NCBI GenBank assembly: GCA_021399435.1
Contig: JAJTUP010000049.1
Coordinates: 124,001-188,000, forward strand
Origin: Diaporthe sp. PMI_573
Taxonomy: Eukaryota > Ascomycota > Sordariomycetes > Diaporthales > Diaporthaceae
DNA length: 64,000 bases
Direction: 5' to 3'
Shown one piece after another: positions 54,645 to 64,000 of the stretch; positions within the stretch are counted from its first letter, which is position 1, and the number at the start of each line of letters is the position of its first letter. The notes beneath the pieces were generated by a model that did no database searches, was not told the DNA's origin, and saw only the letters and a program-made list of their open reading frames with translations. Made by a program: the position numbers and the translations under genes.

Positions 54645-56234
54645 ATGGCTCTGAATTCTACAACACCTTGGTCACCTCCCCCTACTTCGGCACTCAGTGT
54701 CAGCAACTGCACAGCGATAAGTGCATTCTATGCAAGTGGTATGGCCTACAGAGAAACGTCTGACGTTGGGTATGAGGCCTCGTTCAACTACCTGCGCTCA
54801 CTGATCCCATCGAATTGGACGAGCCCTACAGATGGCCAACTTCTGACGTGGGCCGATTCCTGGGATGAGAAAACTTCGACCCGCGTTGTCAACGAATCGG
54901 TTAATATGGTCCAGTATGGATGTGATCAGGAAATCTGCCATTACCTTCAGCTCGAGGGCGACCCGGACTTGGCAGGTATAGGTGTAAGTGTTGACTCAAA
55001 GCTGTCTTTGTGAGGCTTGTGGAGAAGCCCGTGGATGAGAATGCTGATTGTCGAAATCAGATGATGGCTTCGTACTACTTGGTAGCTTTATTAGCCACCA
55101 TCTACACGACAGTGATCAGTTTGGAATCTTTGGCGGTCTTGAAGGCATACAAGCCTTGGAGAAAGTTCCACAGCTGGTTTGAACAAACGATCAACTCCTT
55201 CCTCGATGCCTCGCTACTGTTCTCTATCTCCCTTCTCTTGGCATCCATCTATCGTTTCTCCGCGGCTGCCCGACACCCTGATGACGCGGACAACACTTTC
55301 ATTTACTCCCTGATCAACGCGATGACAGTGTCCATGTTTTCGGTTTTCCCACCACTACTACTGCAATTCGCAGCACGGAATTTACGGCGCAGAGGCATAC
55401 GGGCAATATGTTGGTTCGTCGTCATTACCTTTGTCATCACAATGACAATTCTATACTACAGATGGCGCGGACCTAGTATTGTCTCCCAGTTCCCCGATGA
55501 AGAATCCATTCCCTACCTACTACAACATACTGAATATCATCAAAGCCAAGCTGTGTGGTTGGTGTTTTGTGACTTGACAAACGCTCATCTAGTCGAGGCT
55601 TTGGACCGTGCTATCATCACAGCGCAGGTTATACTCGCCCTCAATCTACCCTGTTGGATCTATCTCCTATTCCGCGTCGCGGACACCCAGCAGAAGGACT
55701 CTGCTGGCCCCCAGGACAGCGTGAAGAACAAATTGTACCACATTTATTCTCAAGTGTGGAAGAGGTGCGGGAAGCAGACACGGGCGCTTAATATCATTCT
55801 CCTTTGCGCGACAATGTGGCTACTTCTCGGCACATTTACTACAATCGCCGTGCGTCTTGCTGACGGGATGGGCCCGTGGGGAAAAGACCGGCAATGGAGC
55901 ATCGGCCAGGTGCTGGCCATGGCAACATTTGCGCCTTTGATTATTGACATAATCGCGATCGCTAAGTGTAAGTGGGCTCCATGTCAAGTTGCTGCCATGT
56001 TTATGCCTTGCTGATGGCCACCGCTGCTGTGTCACTTATTAATTTCCGTCAAAAACAGACGAACCAAGGAAGGCACTAGAGGGGAAGCTGCCGAAGACCT
56101 TCAGCGTTGTTGAAGCGACACGATCAGCAAAAGCAACAGATGGAAAAGTCTCTAGAAGCTACAACTACCGCAACACAGGAAGTTCGTCGGAGTACGAGAT
56201 GCTTGCATATGGGCCAAGGATGCAGACGAGGTGA
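54645..56234 (+). CDS. Multi-pass membrane protein, fungal-specific, 3 exons
   Basis: 473 aa from 54645-54983, 55061-55967 and 56059-56234. The first donor is GTAAGT after LAGIG, the second is in AK|Y. The N-terminal about 110 residues are an extracellular-type domain with N-glycosylation sites (NSTT, SNCT, NWTS) and cysteine pairs (CTAISAF and CDQEICHYLQ). Seven or so membrane helices follow: ASYYLVALLATIYTTVISL, SFLDASLLFSISLLLASIY, ALINAM-like YSLINAMTVSMFSVFPPLLLQ, AICWFVVITFVITMTILYY, VILALNLPCWIYLLF, IILLCATMWLLLGTFTTIA and LAMATFAPLIIDIIAIAK. The tail is cytosolic with a Ser/Tyr-rich stretch. Many filamentous fungi have proteins like this, DPDLAGIGxxxxYY being typical; a receptor or sensor role is possible but unproven. 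No signal peptide. Confidence 0.82.
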
Positions 56235-58129
56235 AGATTGACGGCAGCCTTGGAAGGCAAGTTCAGACTACATCCAGACTGGTAGGAGATCATGCTATGG
56301 GAGGCCATACCACCGGAGGTGGTCACATGCAGCGCTATCTCACAAAAACATATCCTTTAGAAGATTATTTTTTACAGGTTACCCTACAGGAGGACATCTT
56401 AAGGGAGATGATTCTGTAGAACGTTAAATTTGAGGTAGAGAAAACGAGTCTGCGACCGCGAAGATTGAACTTTCTTTTTTGGGGATGGAGGGGGGCAGGC
56501 AGCCCTCTGAACTGCCATAATTGCGGTGTCGTTGGCGAGTAAATGGTGGGTAGGTCCTCTTGAAATAGATATTCCATAGTAGACTTGCTCTGGGCTGCCG
56601 CAGACACCCATTCTACTAAGTATGACCAGGTGAATTTAAGTTCACTACACCTTGAGCATAAAAGAAACTTTGTACACCAGCCATGGCTAACAACATTCTT
56701 GGCCTTTTCTTTTCTCTCTCTTCTTATCATCTCCCATAGCGCGACCGAGCGGTAGGATAGTCCTTGTCCAGCTTTACTCTGTCTAGAAACTGGGAGAGGA
56801 ACGTTGCTGTATCGGCCTCAGCGAGGACCTCAGCGAACTTATCACTATCAGTCACTATTCAGTTCTAGGCCTCCAAGTCCTGGCACCTCTAGTGCGTGTT
56901 GCGTTTACCTATTCGAGACCACCAACATCAAGAATGAGGCCAGTATCACGTTCCTCCATACGGAAGCTCTCAGTGGTCAGCAAGAAAGCCATGATAAGTT
57001 GCGGTCACCTGCGATCAGTCTCGAGTTCGGCGACCCGGTGAGTAGATGAAGAATATACTTGAGGATTGTCGCGGGCGCATGAACACCACAGTTCCACTTT
57101 TCATTGTATTTGAGATAGAACACGCGCCCGCAAGAGTGTTCAAGTACGAGAGTTCATGCTATCATGTCCGGGATCATTGGACTCATTCACTGGGATCGTG
57201 ATGGGCTCCTTCGCACATAGGTCCGTAGGCGGATGGGAGCCAATTTGAATTCAATGTTAGTATGGGCCTTATATCTGCAATGCCTTGCCACGGTGCTTAT
57301 GCGTTGATAGGACGTGCAAACCGACCAACCCATCGGCCAACCGCCATTTTCTGGTAACGAGTGTAGAAGCGGTGAATAGATCTGGCAAGATTGTGATATT
57401 TGTATTTTATTGCGCGTGTGTGGCCAGAATCTAATTGCAGAAGGGCCAGAAGGGACACTTTTGTCACGGAACCCCTCTACAGTGCCCCGCCCCCCGTGGC
57501 GCACCCAGTCAGTGCCACAGTGAGGATGCTTCTTCGCTGAGACGCGCCAGGGTCTGTTGATGCTCACCCAGCTTCACTGCTTCCCAAGGCTCCCTGCGCA
57601 GATCTGCCTTTCGGGAATGATGTGCATTTGATTCACCTCGACACTCCATACGAGCTCTGTTCAACCGAAAACCAAATTTACAATCATGGCTTGATTCGAC
57701 CTCATACTTACATGAGGCTTTGAATGCGAAAGGCAGAGTTGCGCCACACGGCCCATTAAAATCAAAGAGCGCGATCAGGCCTAACCGGCTCCAGAAGGCA
57801 TCCTACCTCACTCTACCCCAATGGGAAGGTGAAGAAGCTTGATGCGGTTCATCCCATCACCACCCAGCTGATGATCGGCAAAACAAGCTCTGAGATCCCG
57901 GCATTCCGGCAGCGTCCAACCTCTAATCATGCGCGCCAGCGGGGCTCTGCTTACAGTGCAGCATTACAAGGCGTCATTCGCGGAGATTGGGTGTGATTCG
58001 TTTGGGTTCCTTGCAGGCGCTCATGTATAAAATCCAGCCAAGCCCGAGATGATGAGTAGGGGCACACTGCCGGAGCCTGTTCAGAGGAGCACGAGTGACT
58101 GCACACCGAGCTTAGACTACATCACCACC
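56235..58129. other. Intergenic, promoter of the S28 peptidase
   Basis: No convincing gene. ORFs 56804-57049 plus and 57187-57567 minus lack family features. TATAAAA at 58026-58032 serves the next gene. Confidence 0.45.
58026..58032 (+). promoter_or_regulatory. TATA box of the S28 peptidase gene
   Basis: TATAAAA about 98 bp before ATG 58130. Confidence 0.5.
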
Positions 58130-60139
58130 ATGCATTCACTTCTGGCCGTTCTCGCTCTGAGCTCCCTGGCCTTCGCTGGACCAGGGTCTTTCCGACGACC
58201 GCAGGTCGCAGGCCTCAGCACGCGCCAGTCCAATGCGTACCCTCCTCACACCATTGATCAGCCGATAGACCATTTCCCCAGTGACTCACGGTAAGCAACC
58301 GAGCTGCAATCTCGAGGTCAGAGTGAGCTGACAAATTCAATGAAGGTATGCTCCGCACACAAACGCCACATTCAAGCAGCATTACTATTTCGACGCGAGC
58401 TACTATAAACCCGGTGGGCCGGTATTCCTATACATCGGTGGCGAGACGGTAAGCAGCCTTCGGATACAATCTTAATCTTCTCAGAATGATACAAATTACT
58501 CTCATCTCGAGCCTGTACCTTAAACGTGTATCAAACTGCATGATTTGAGACAGGGCATAGCCACATTTTGGTCCACTCCTCCCATATCCGCACCAAATTA
58601 CTTCCTTTGTCTATTGGTAGCTGAGTCTGAATGATGCAGGATGCTCGAAACCGTTTCTCAAATCTCAAGACAGGGATTATTCAGATCCTGATGAATGCCA
58701 CGGGAGGGCTCGGTGTGATCATAGAAAACCGCTACTATGGACAGAGCGTTCCCTTCGAGAACCTCACAACCGATAACCTCGCATACCTGACCAACGAGCA
58801 GACGATCGCAGACTTTGCGTACTTTGCTCAGCGCGCGACCTTTCCCGGTGTGAATGTCTCGCTGACGGCGCCGGCCACGCCCTGGATCCTGTACGGCGGG
58901 AGTCTTGCCGGGGCTCAGACGTCCTTCACCGTCAAGACGTACCCAGATATCGTGTACGGCGGCATCGCAGCTAGTGGGGTAATCGCTGTGAGGCGAGATT
59001 ATGCCGAATTCTACGATCCGATCCAGAAGTTTGGCCCCAGTGACTGTGTTCAGAGCATCAATGATATTGTGGACAAGTTTGATGCTCTCGTCGAAGCCGG
59101 CAACACCGAAGCGATCCAGGAGCTCAAGTCAGTCTTCGGCCTGGAGTCGTTGACAGATAACCGAGACTTTGCAAAGACCATTGCGTACCCTGTTGGTTCT
59201 CCATTCGGTAAGCACCATTCTTCCCCTTTTATGGTCCTTGTTCTGTCGTGTTTTAGACCGTTCCAGAATATATCACTTTGGAATACGTAGCAAGTGATTA
59301 ACATGTAGCAGACTACCCGACTGCGACGTGGCAGGAACTTTCCTGGATAAATCAGAAGACACAATTCTGGTCATTCTGTGCGAATGTCACCAACCTTGAT
59401 GCACCCGCGGAGGTGACAGCAGTGGACGAGCAGCTGGCCAAGTACATAGACGGCGAGCCGTGGGAGAACCTAGGCAATTATGCCAAATATATAAAGCAAG
59501 TCATCTTGCCCACTTGTCCGGAGGGAGACTATGCCAGTGGAGAATGTTTTGGGCAGGGGAATGGTACGTCTGCTATATCAGCCTATATCTGCCAAGCCTA
59601 TCTATGCATACTGACACAACACAGCAACGTTTTGGACAGAACAAGTCGATTCCTCTACACGTGCCTACCTTTATACAACCTGCATAGAGGCAGGACTGTA
59701 CCAAACTGCCCGAAAGGAGGGGAAGTCCCTCCTGTCCAAGGTCATGGACGCCGACTACACCCAAGAGCAGTGCACGCTGGCCTTCCCGCCGGGCGAATAT
59801 AACGCGATCCCGGACTCTCCGGACCTCGACAGGTGGAACGGGTACGGCGGGCTGAACTTTAGCGCAGACAGGCTGGCCTTTATCGACGGGAACCACGACC
59901 CTTGGCTCGATGGGTGCTACCACTCGAACCTGGGCCCGCAGAGGTATAGCTCCAATCTCCACCCGGCGTACCTCATCGTGGATGGCGGGCATCACTGGGA
60001 CAGTAATGGGATATTGGATGTGGAGAGTGAGCCCCAGTTCATCCGGGAGGCGCATAAGTGGCAGATCCGGACGGTCAGGAAGTGGCTCCGGAAGTTCCCT
60101 GACTGGAAGCCTGCGAGCAACGGGACAAAGCTCAGGTGA
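58130..60139 (+). CDS. Secreted serine peptidase, family S28 (Pro-Xaa type), 5 exons
   Basis: 532 aa from 58130-58290, 58346-58448, 58640-59207, 59312-59563 and 59625-60139, with phases 2, 0, 1 and 1 that all fit. Residues 1-17 (MHSLLAVLALSSLAFAG) are a signal peptide. S28 enzymes release residues after proline from peptides at acid pH. The pattern is clear: QPIDHFP and YAPHTNATFKQHYYFDASYY, GGPVFLYIGGE, ENRYYGQSVPF, YLTNEQTIADFAYF, the nucleophile in WILYGGSLAGAQ (serine near residue 176), DGNHDPW with the catalytic aspartate (near 453) and DGGHHWDS with the histidine (near 484). Length is usual for fungal S28. An in-frame ATG at 58049 precedes the chosen start, but only 58130 gives an N-terminal signal peptide and suits the TATA box. 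Confidence 0.93.
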
Positions 60140-60498
60140 AAGGATCGTGTCATCCTCAATTGACCTATTGATCTCTGCCAGCGAAAATTGAATCTGTCGT
60201 AGTAGCTGGACGAAACATAGGTCAATGCCAATATCACACATCAATTGATAGTTTAGCGAGCTATCTCAAAATATCTGCATCCCAGCAGTAAGGACCAAAT
60301 CTGCACCTCAATAGGATCTGGGCTGAAGCTGTTAAAGTGCTGCCTTCAAAGCTTGAACGTTTCTCAAGATGGTAAAAAGTTGTGATTAAGGTCGAGAAAA
60401 GACAACGTTCAATCTTATTAATACAGACGTACACACTGAAGAACAGCCAAATTAAACACGTACAGAATCGAATGCACTTCCAAATCCAACCATTACTG
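60140..60498. other. Convergent intergenic stretch
   Basis: Between the 3' ends of the S28 gene and the minus-strand gene that follows. Nothing recognised. Confidence 0.4.
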
Positions 60499-62359
60499 TC
60501 AAACAATAACACGAGGCCCACGCGTATCCTTCTTCACTCGGATCTTTCTCAAAACCTCAGATATCCTGCTGTGACCCTTCTCCTTCATAGCTCGCTCAGG
60601 ATACTTGGCGTAAGACTTGCACCACTTATCCCATGACTTAGCAGCCTTGGTCAAGACCTTGTCCATGTCCTCTTTGACCTGTCGTGTCTGCCACTAAAAC
60701 CCAACGTGTCAGTATGTGCCGGATGTTCGGTACGTAAACACATACATAGGACAGAAGACTCACGTTCTCGTCCTCCCAATCTCCAGGATGCTCCACACCC
60801 GGGGCTCTGCCGCGCCGATCTGGCCACCAGCCGATAGATGCCAAGACGTCCGTCTTGGTCGGCGGGATCCCCGGGCTTCCGAATGCCTTTGGGTTTCTCT
60901 GGTGGCAGATCTCCTGGAAGTAGGACGCCATTGTGTCCATGGCATCGTCGGGAACCATATGGACCTTTAACGTCCTCTTCTTGTCATCCTTCTTGCCGCC
61001 ATCCCGAGTAGCCCGTTTCAGGTCCTCATCTTCCTCGTCATACAGCATCTCCTCGAAGTGCACCTGCCTGCAATCCCTGCGAGTATCACGATTACTCGAA
61101 CCGCCCACACCAGGACGCGAAGCCTCAATGCCGGCAGTGTAGATATCCTCCTCAGATACCGGACTCAAACCCCTGTTAGACCTGCTCTGCCCCAAATCTT
61201 GAAACCCCTCGCCATATTCATCACCAACAGGCTCCCTCTCCATCCGCCGCGTCACGCTCCGCGCAGTAAGATACCCGGAAATACTAGCATACATCCACAC
61301 GCCATCGATCTCGGCCAGCCCGCCAAAAGGCCACACCACAGCAGCAAGGGTATCAATAACCAGCGAAGGCGGGAACAACAGCGTGCTGATAACACTATCC
61401 CTCGCGGCCCGCCGCTGCGTCCGCGCCAGCTGCGCCCCGACCTCGGCATGCACCTCACGCGGGGTGTAGTCAGCGAGGACGGAGGCCGGGTGGATGAGCA
61501 CCAGCTCGGTGACGTGTTTTCTGGGCACGCGGTTCAGGAACGTGATATCGGGGGTCTTGATCGCTGCCACGGCACGGTCGCAACCCCGCAGCGCCTTGTA
61601 GTGCAGCCCGCGCAGGGAGAGCGTGTTTCCGTCGTACGTCTTGGCTTTGCGTACCTCCTGCTGGATGAGCCGCTTTCCCTTGTGGCGTTTGCCTTCTTTG
61701 ACCTTGATTGTGCCTGTGTTCGTGGTGGTCGGCTTGAGGAGGTGTGGTGCGGGCGGCGTGTAGATCATGTATCGCTGGGGCACGTCGAGGGTCTGGCCTT
61801 TTGAGGAGGGAGGAGGCAGCGGGATGAGGTAGGCGATTATTTTCTCTGGGTCCCGGGTGTAGCCCACCGTGTTCACGGGGATGTCGCCCGTCGTCAGCCG
61901 GCGGCGCGGCGGGAGCAGGAGGAGCTCGTCGATACGTTCTGGTGAGCGGGAGTGGTGGCTGTCTTGTCCGGTTGGCGGCCTGGGTGGGAGATCTGGGCGC
62001 TGCTCGAAATCATCTGGCGAGTATCGCTCTGAGGAGCGTGGTGAGACATGCGACCATTCTGAGGGGATGTCGTCGGGGCGCGTTGGCAGAGGAGGCGGCT
62101 CTGGACTGGCCGGATGTCCTGAGGAGTGTGAGTATGAGTCTGGATAGCTCGTCTCACCGGTGCCGTGATACGCTGTGTGTGATGCAGGCGCGTAGTATCG
62201 CCCATCCGGGAGCCAGGGAGTTTCATCGTGACTGTTGTCTACGCCGTAAGAGTCGTGGGGGTCCCCATAGTCCAGGTATGGGTTGCGGGATGAAAATTGT
62301 GAGTGTGGGCTCTCGCCAGTGTTGGATCCATGCATATACATGGCCTCTTGAAATGTCAT
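60499..62359 (-). CDS. Proline/serine-rich protein of unknown role, 596 aa, 2 exons
   Basis: Exon 1 62359-60764 and exon 2 60693-60499 (intron GTGAGT...TTTTAG, phase 0). I start at ATG 62359 (MTFQEAMYMHG); the frame is open a little further upstream but has no ATG. Residues 1-140 are disordered, rich in His, Ser, Tyr and Pro (PLPTRPDD, DLPPRPP). Then comes a folded-looking middle with a basic stretch (KVKEGKRHKGKRL), LRGLHYKALRGCDRAVAAIK, and a hydrophobic region VISTLLFPPSLVIDTLAAVV at about residues 325-350 that may touch membranes. Residues after 400 are acidic/basic with HFEEMLYDEEDEDLK, and the second exon adds a basic helical tail ending in RGPRVIV. No known domain recognised. Conserved-looking proteins of this shape occur in Sordariomycetes (general impression). 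Confidence 0.75.
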
Positions 62360-62619
62360 AGTGGGCAAGGCTGGCTCTGGATGACTCTGTCTCTGCCGTA
62401 AGACCTGACTGAGCACAACGACTGGTCAATTTGACAATATTAAGAACAACCAAATGTTGAACCTAAATGAACAAATTCTACAAAAACGTCACTCAGGAGG
62501 CTTGAGGAGTACGGCCAACCAAGATCCTTTGAGCTTGTTTCACGCGTGGTGTCGACGGCATAATACACATGACGTGGCGGTTGAGTCGAGCGTGGTCCTT
62601 CCCGGTCGAAGCCACTAGA
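62360..62619. other. Intergenic, promoter of the proline-rich protein gene
   Basis: Under 300 bp; nothing recognised. Confidence 0.4.
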
Positions 62620-63018
62620 TCACCAGGGCGAGACTGGGCTCGCGAGGCTTACAAGCTTCTCCCGTACACAAGTCATGCAAAACTCCATCCCTACGTCAGA
62701 GAGCACTTCAGAGTTTGGAATAAATCTCGAGAATATATGCGAGAGCAGCGTTCCTGAGCACCCTATTGCACCTTCAAATAATCCTCTGCTGTTGTTTTCT
62801 CTTTGTTCGCGCATCTGGGTGAACGACATCAAGTCTGGAACCCGAGTGGACATTCCAAGCGTGGCATTGAAATGAGACACAAGAAGCTTTTCATCCCACT
62901 TAGACCAACCCTCCGGCCACGCAGTAAAATCGGCTTCCGTAAAACGATAGTATAATTCAACGTCACGAAATCCAACGTGTTTTGAATGCCTTGACATCGG
63001 ACTCAGACTCGCTTTCAT
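62620..63018 (-). CDS. Hypothetical protein or exon, 132 aa
   Basis: Open frame from ATG 63018 with plausible composition: LYYRFTEADFTAWPEGWSKWDEKLL, VSHFNATLGMSTRVPDLMSF, and two cysteines near the end (EFCMTCVRE). No signal peptide, no membrane helix and no recognised domain. It is short, alone, and not supported by splice structure or promoter signals, so it could be chance. If real, it could be the intact part of a degraded longer gene. Confidence 0.3.
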   Translation of the reverse strand: MKASLSPMSRHSKHVGFRDVELYYRFTEADFTAWPEGWSKWDEKLLVSHFNATLGMSTRVPDLMSFTQMREQRENNSRGLFEGAIGCSGTLLSHIFSRFIPNSEVLSDVGMEFCMTCVREKLVSLASPVSPW

Positions 63019-63725
63019 GGATCCGATTTCTAATTCTCCTCTCGCGCGAAGATCCTTCCTGCGCTAGGCAACCGCCAACTTTTCCAGGTGCAGGGATGCG
63101 AGGGATAATAGTCTACTAGTATATGGCCGTTCACATTGAGATTATCAACGTCTCTCTAGACCGATGCTCGTTCGGAAGGCTGGTCTAGACCGCACCTGCA
63201 GACAACAACTCAGAGACACCGGATAACAGCAGTAGGTACTTCTTCATTATAAATGTTCTTTGGTTCGTTCAGCCCAGACTCGACGTCTACAGTATCTTCC
63301 AAGCACGTAGTGTCAAATGAACCACTGCAGATTCCATTTAGCCAATTTCTGCCCAGAACCTAGGTAAGCACTATTAGAGTCTAATACCATAGCTCAGGTG
63401 TTCATGTTGTCCCAACTGCAAAGAAACATATGGCCCAGAGAGCTATCCGCCGATCCTCTGTCAGCTTGGTAAGCTTGCGGAATCCTTCCCCTAGGCAGTC
63501 TAGAAGTGCTCCACGAGTGGATTAGCGCCCGCTCTAAGACGCTGCGGATACCTTCATGCCGATCTGTACGGCCCTCATCGGCGGAGATGGTCCCTGGACT
63601 TATAAGGGAGCCATCTCACGCAGCATCTTGGTTCGAATGACCTTCAACTTCAAGCCACTCGTCAGTCAAGCCAACCCAAGTTCTCAAACTTGAAGAATTA
63701 AATACATCAAATCTGTGAGAAGAAA
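63019..63725. other. Intergenic, promoter of the alpha/beta hydrolase gene
   Basis: No gene seen. TATAAG at 63601-63606, about 120 bp before the next ATG. Confidence 0.45.
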
Positions 63726-64000
63726 ATGGCGTCCAAGACTTCCTTCATAATTGTGCCCGGCTCATTCGCCACTGCACCTATCTACGATAGCCTTGTTGCG
63801 GCCCTGAAGAAGCAGGGCCACTCGGCGCGGGCAATAGACCTCCCATCAGCAAACGACGGGTCCCGGCTGCCCGCGCCCACGGGGGAAGACGACGCCAAGC
63901 ACATCCGCGCAGAGATCACGGCCACACTCGACAGCGAGACGGAGCCCTCCGACGTGGTGGTGATGCTCCACTCGTACGCCGGCGTCCCCGGGTCCTCGGC
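63726..64000 (+). CDS. Alpha/beta hydrolase, N-terminal part, cut by window edge
   Basis: Frame opens at ATG 63726 and is uninterrupted to the end of the window (91 codons). It begins MASKTSFIIVPGSFATAPIY, a first strand plus the oxyanion-loop start of alpha/beta hydrolases, followed by LVAALKKQGHSARAIDLPSAND and, near residue 86, VVVMLHSYAG, the nucleophile elbow (G/H-x-S-x-G with the serine after H). This is the layout of the EstA/HNL-like Abhydrolase_6 group, small cytosolic esterases often found near secondary-metabolite genes. Aspartate and histidine of the triad lie beyond the window. No signal peptide. Confidence 0.8.
   Translation, partial: MASKTSFIIVPGSFATAPIYDSLVAALKKQGHSARAIDLPSANDGSRLPAPTGEDDAKHIRAEITATLDSETEPSDVVVMLHSYAGVPGSS

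Noticed and set aside
61058..61804. 248-codon plus-strand ORF
   Set aside because: Lies opposite the spliced minus-strand proline-rich gene and has no domain.
1..64000. tRNA, rRNA or CRISPR loci
   Set aside because: No cloverleaf with a GGTTCRANNCC arm was found by eye, no rRNA-like conserved block, and CRISPR arrays are not expected in fungal nuclear DNA; no regular spacer repeats seen.

Overview
The window is nuclear DNA of a filamentous ascomycete (Pezizomycotina, most likely a Sordariomycete). Genes are split by short GT-AG introns of about 45-115 bp. Intergenic regions are long, promoters are CT-rich, and the protein families are typical of plant-associated moulds. One long block is AT-rich and carries transition-type mutations of the kind left by repeat-induced point mutation (RIP). 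I rebuilt exon structures by hand from reading frame, splice sites and protein family patterns; no alignment was run.

Left flank (1-27.6 kb), mostly healthy genes: a GST-like protein, a secreted pectate lyase, a hypothetical protein, a small secreted protein, an F-box protein with acidic repeats, a protein with an HExxH motif, a 5.9-kb gene-free stretch leading to a hexose transporter, a dehydrogenase-like gene broken by one nonsense codon, a four-exon cytochrome P450, an unrecognised basic protein and a secreted metallo-beta-lactamase-fold protein.

Centre (27.6-46.6 kb): the main discovery. The C-terminal end of an MFS transporter gene (27627-27889, minus strand) and its N-terminal nine-tenths (45081-46635, minus strand) lie about 17.2 kb apart in matching order and orientation. 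The hexamer ATTACA sits at both break points. Removing the intervening DNA and one hexamer joins the two reading frames exactly. The 17.2-kb insert carries, from its left edge: a RIP-decayed plus-strand ORF that loosely resembles a DUF3435 tyrosine recombinase (the captain of Starship elements), a membrane-protein remnant, a matrixin-type zinc metalloprotease, a 464-bp dispersed repeat with a 16-bp target duplication, a 5'-truncated beta-lactamase-like pseudogene with a nonsense codon, a secreted cysteine-tailed protein, and a full-length RIP-decayed Ty1/copia retrotransposon (37612-44224, two 156-bp LTRs). I read this as a decayed cargo-carrying mobile element in a transporter gene that may already have been dead.

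Right flank (46.6-64 kb): an unrecognised 379-aa protein, an intact nine-exon Dal5-type MFS transporter, a multi-pass membrane protein, a secreted S28 serine peptidase, a proline-rich protein of unknown role, a short doubtful ORF and the start of an alpha/beta hydrolase cut by the window edge. Pectate lyase, secreted peptidases, sugar and organic-ion transporters, P450 and small secreted proteins together fit a saprotrophic or plant-associated lifestyle. Genes are monocistronic and nothing suggests a co-regulated cluster.
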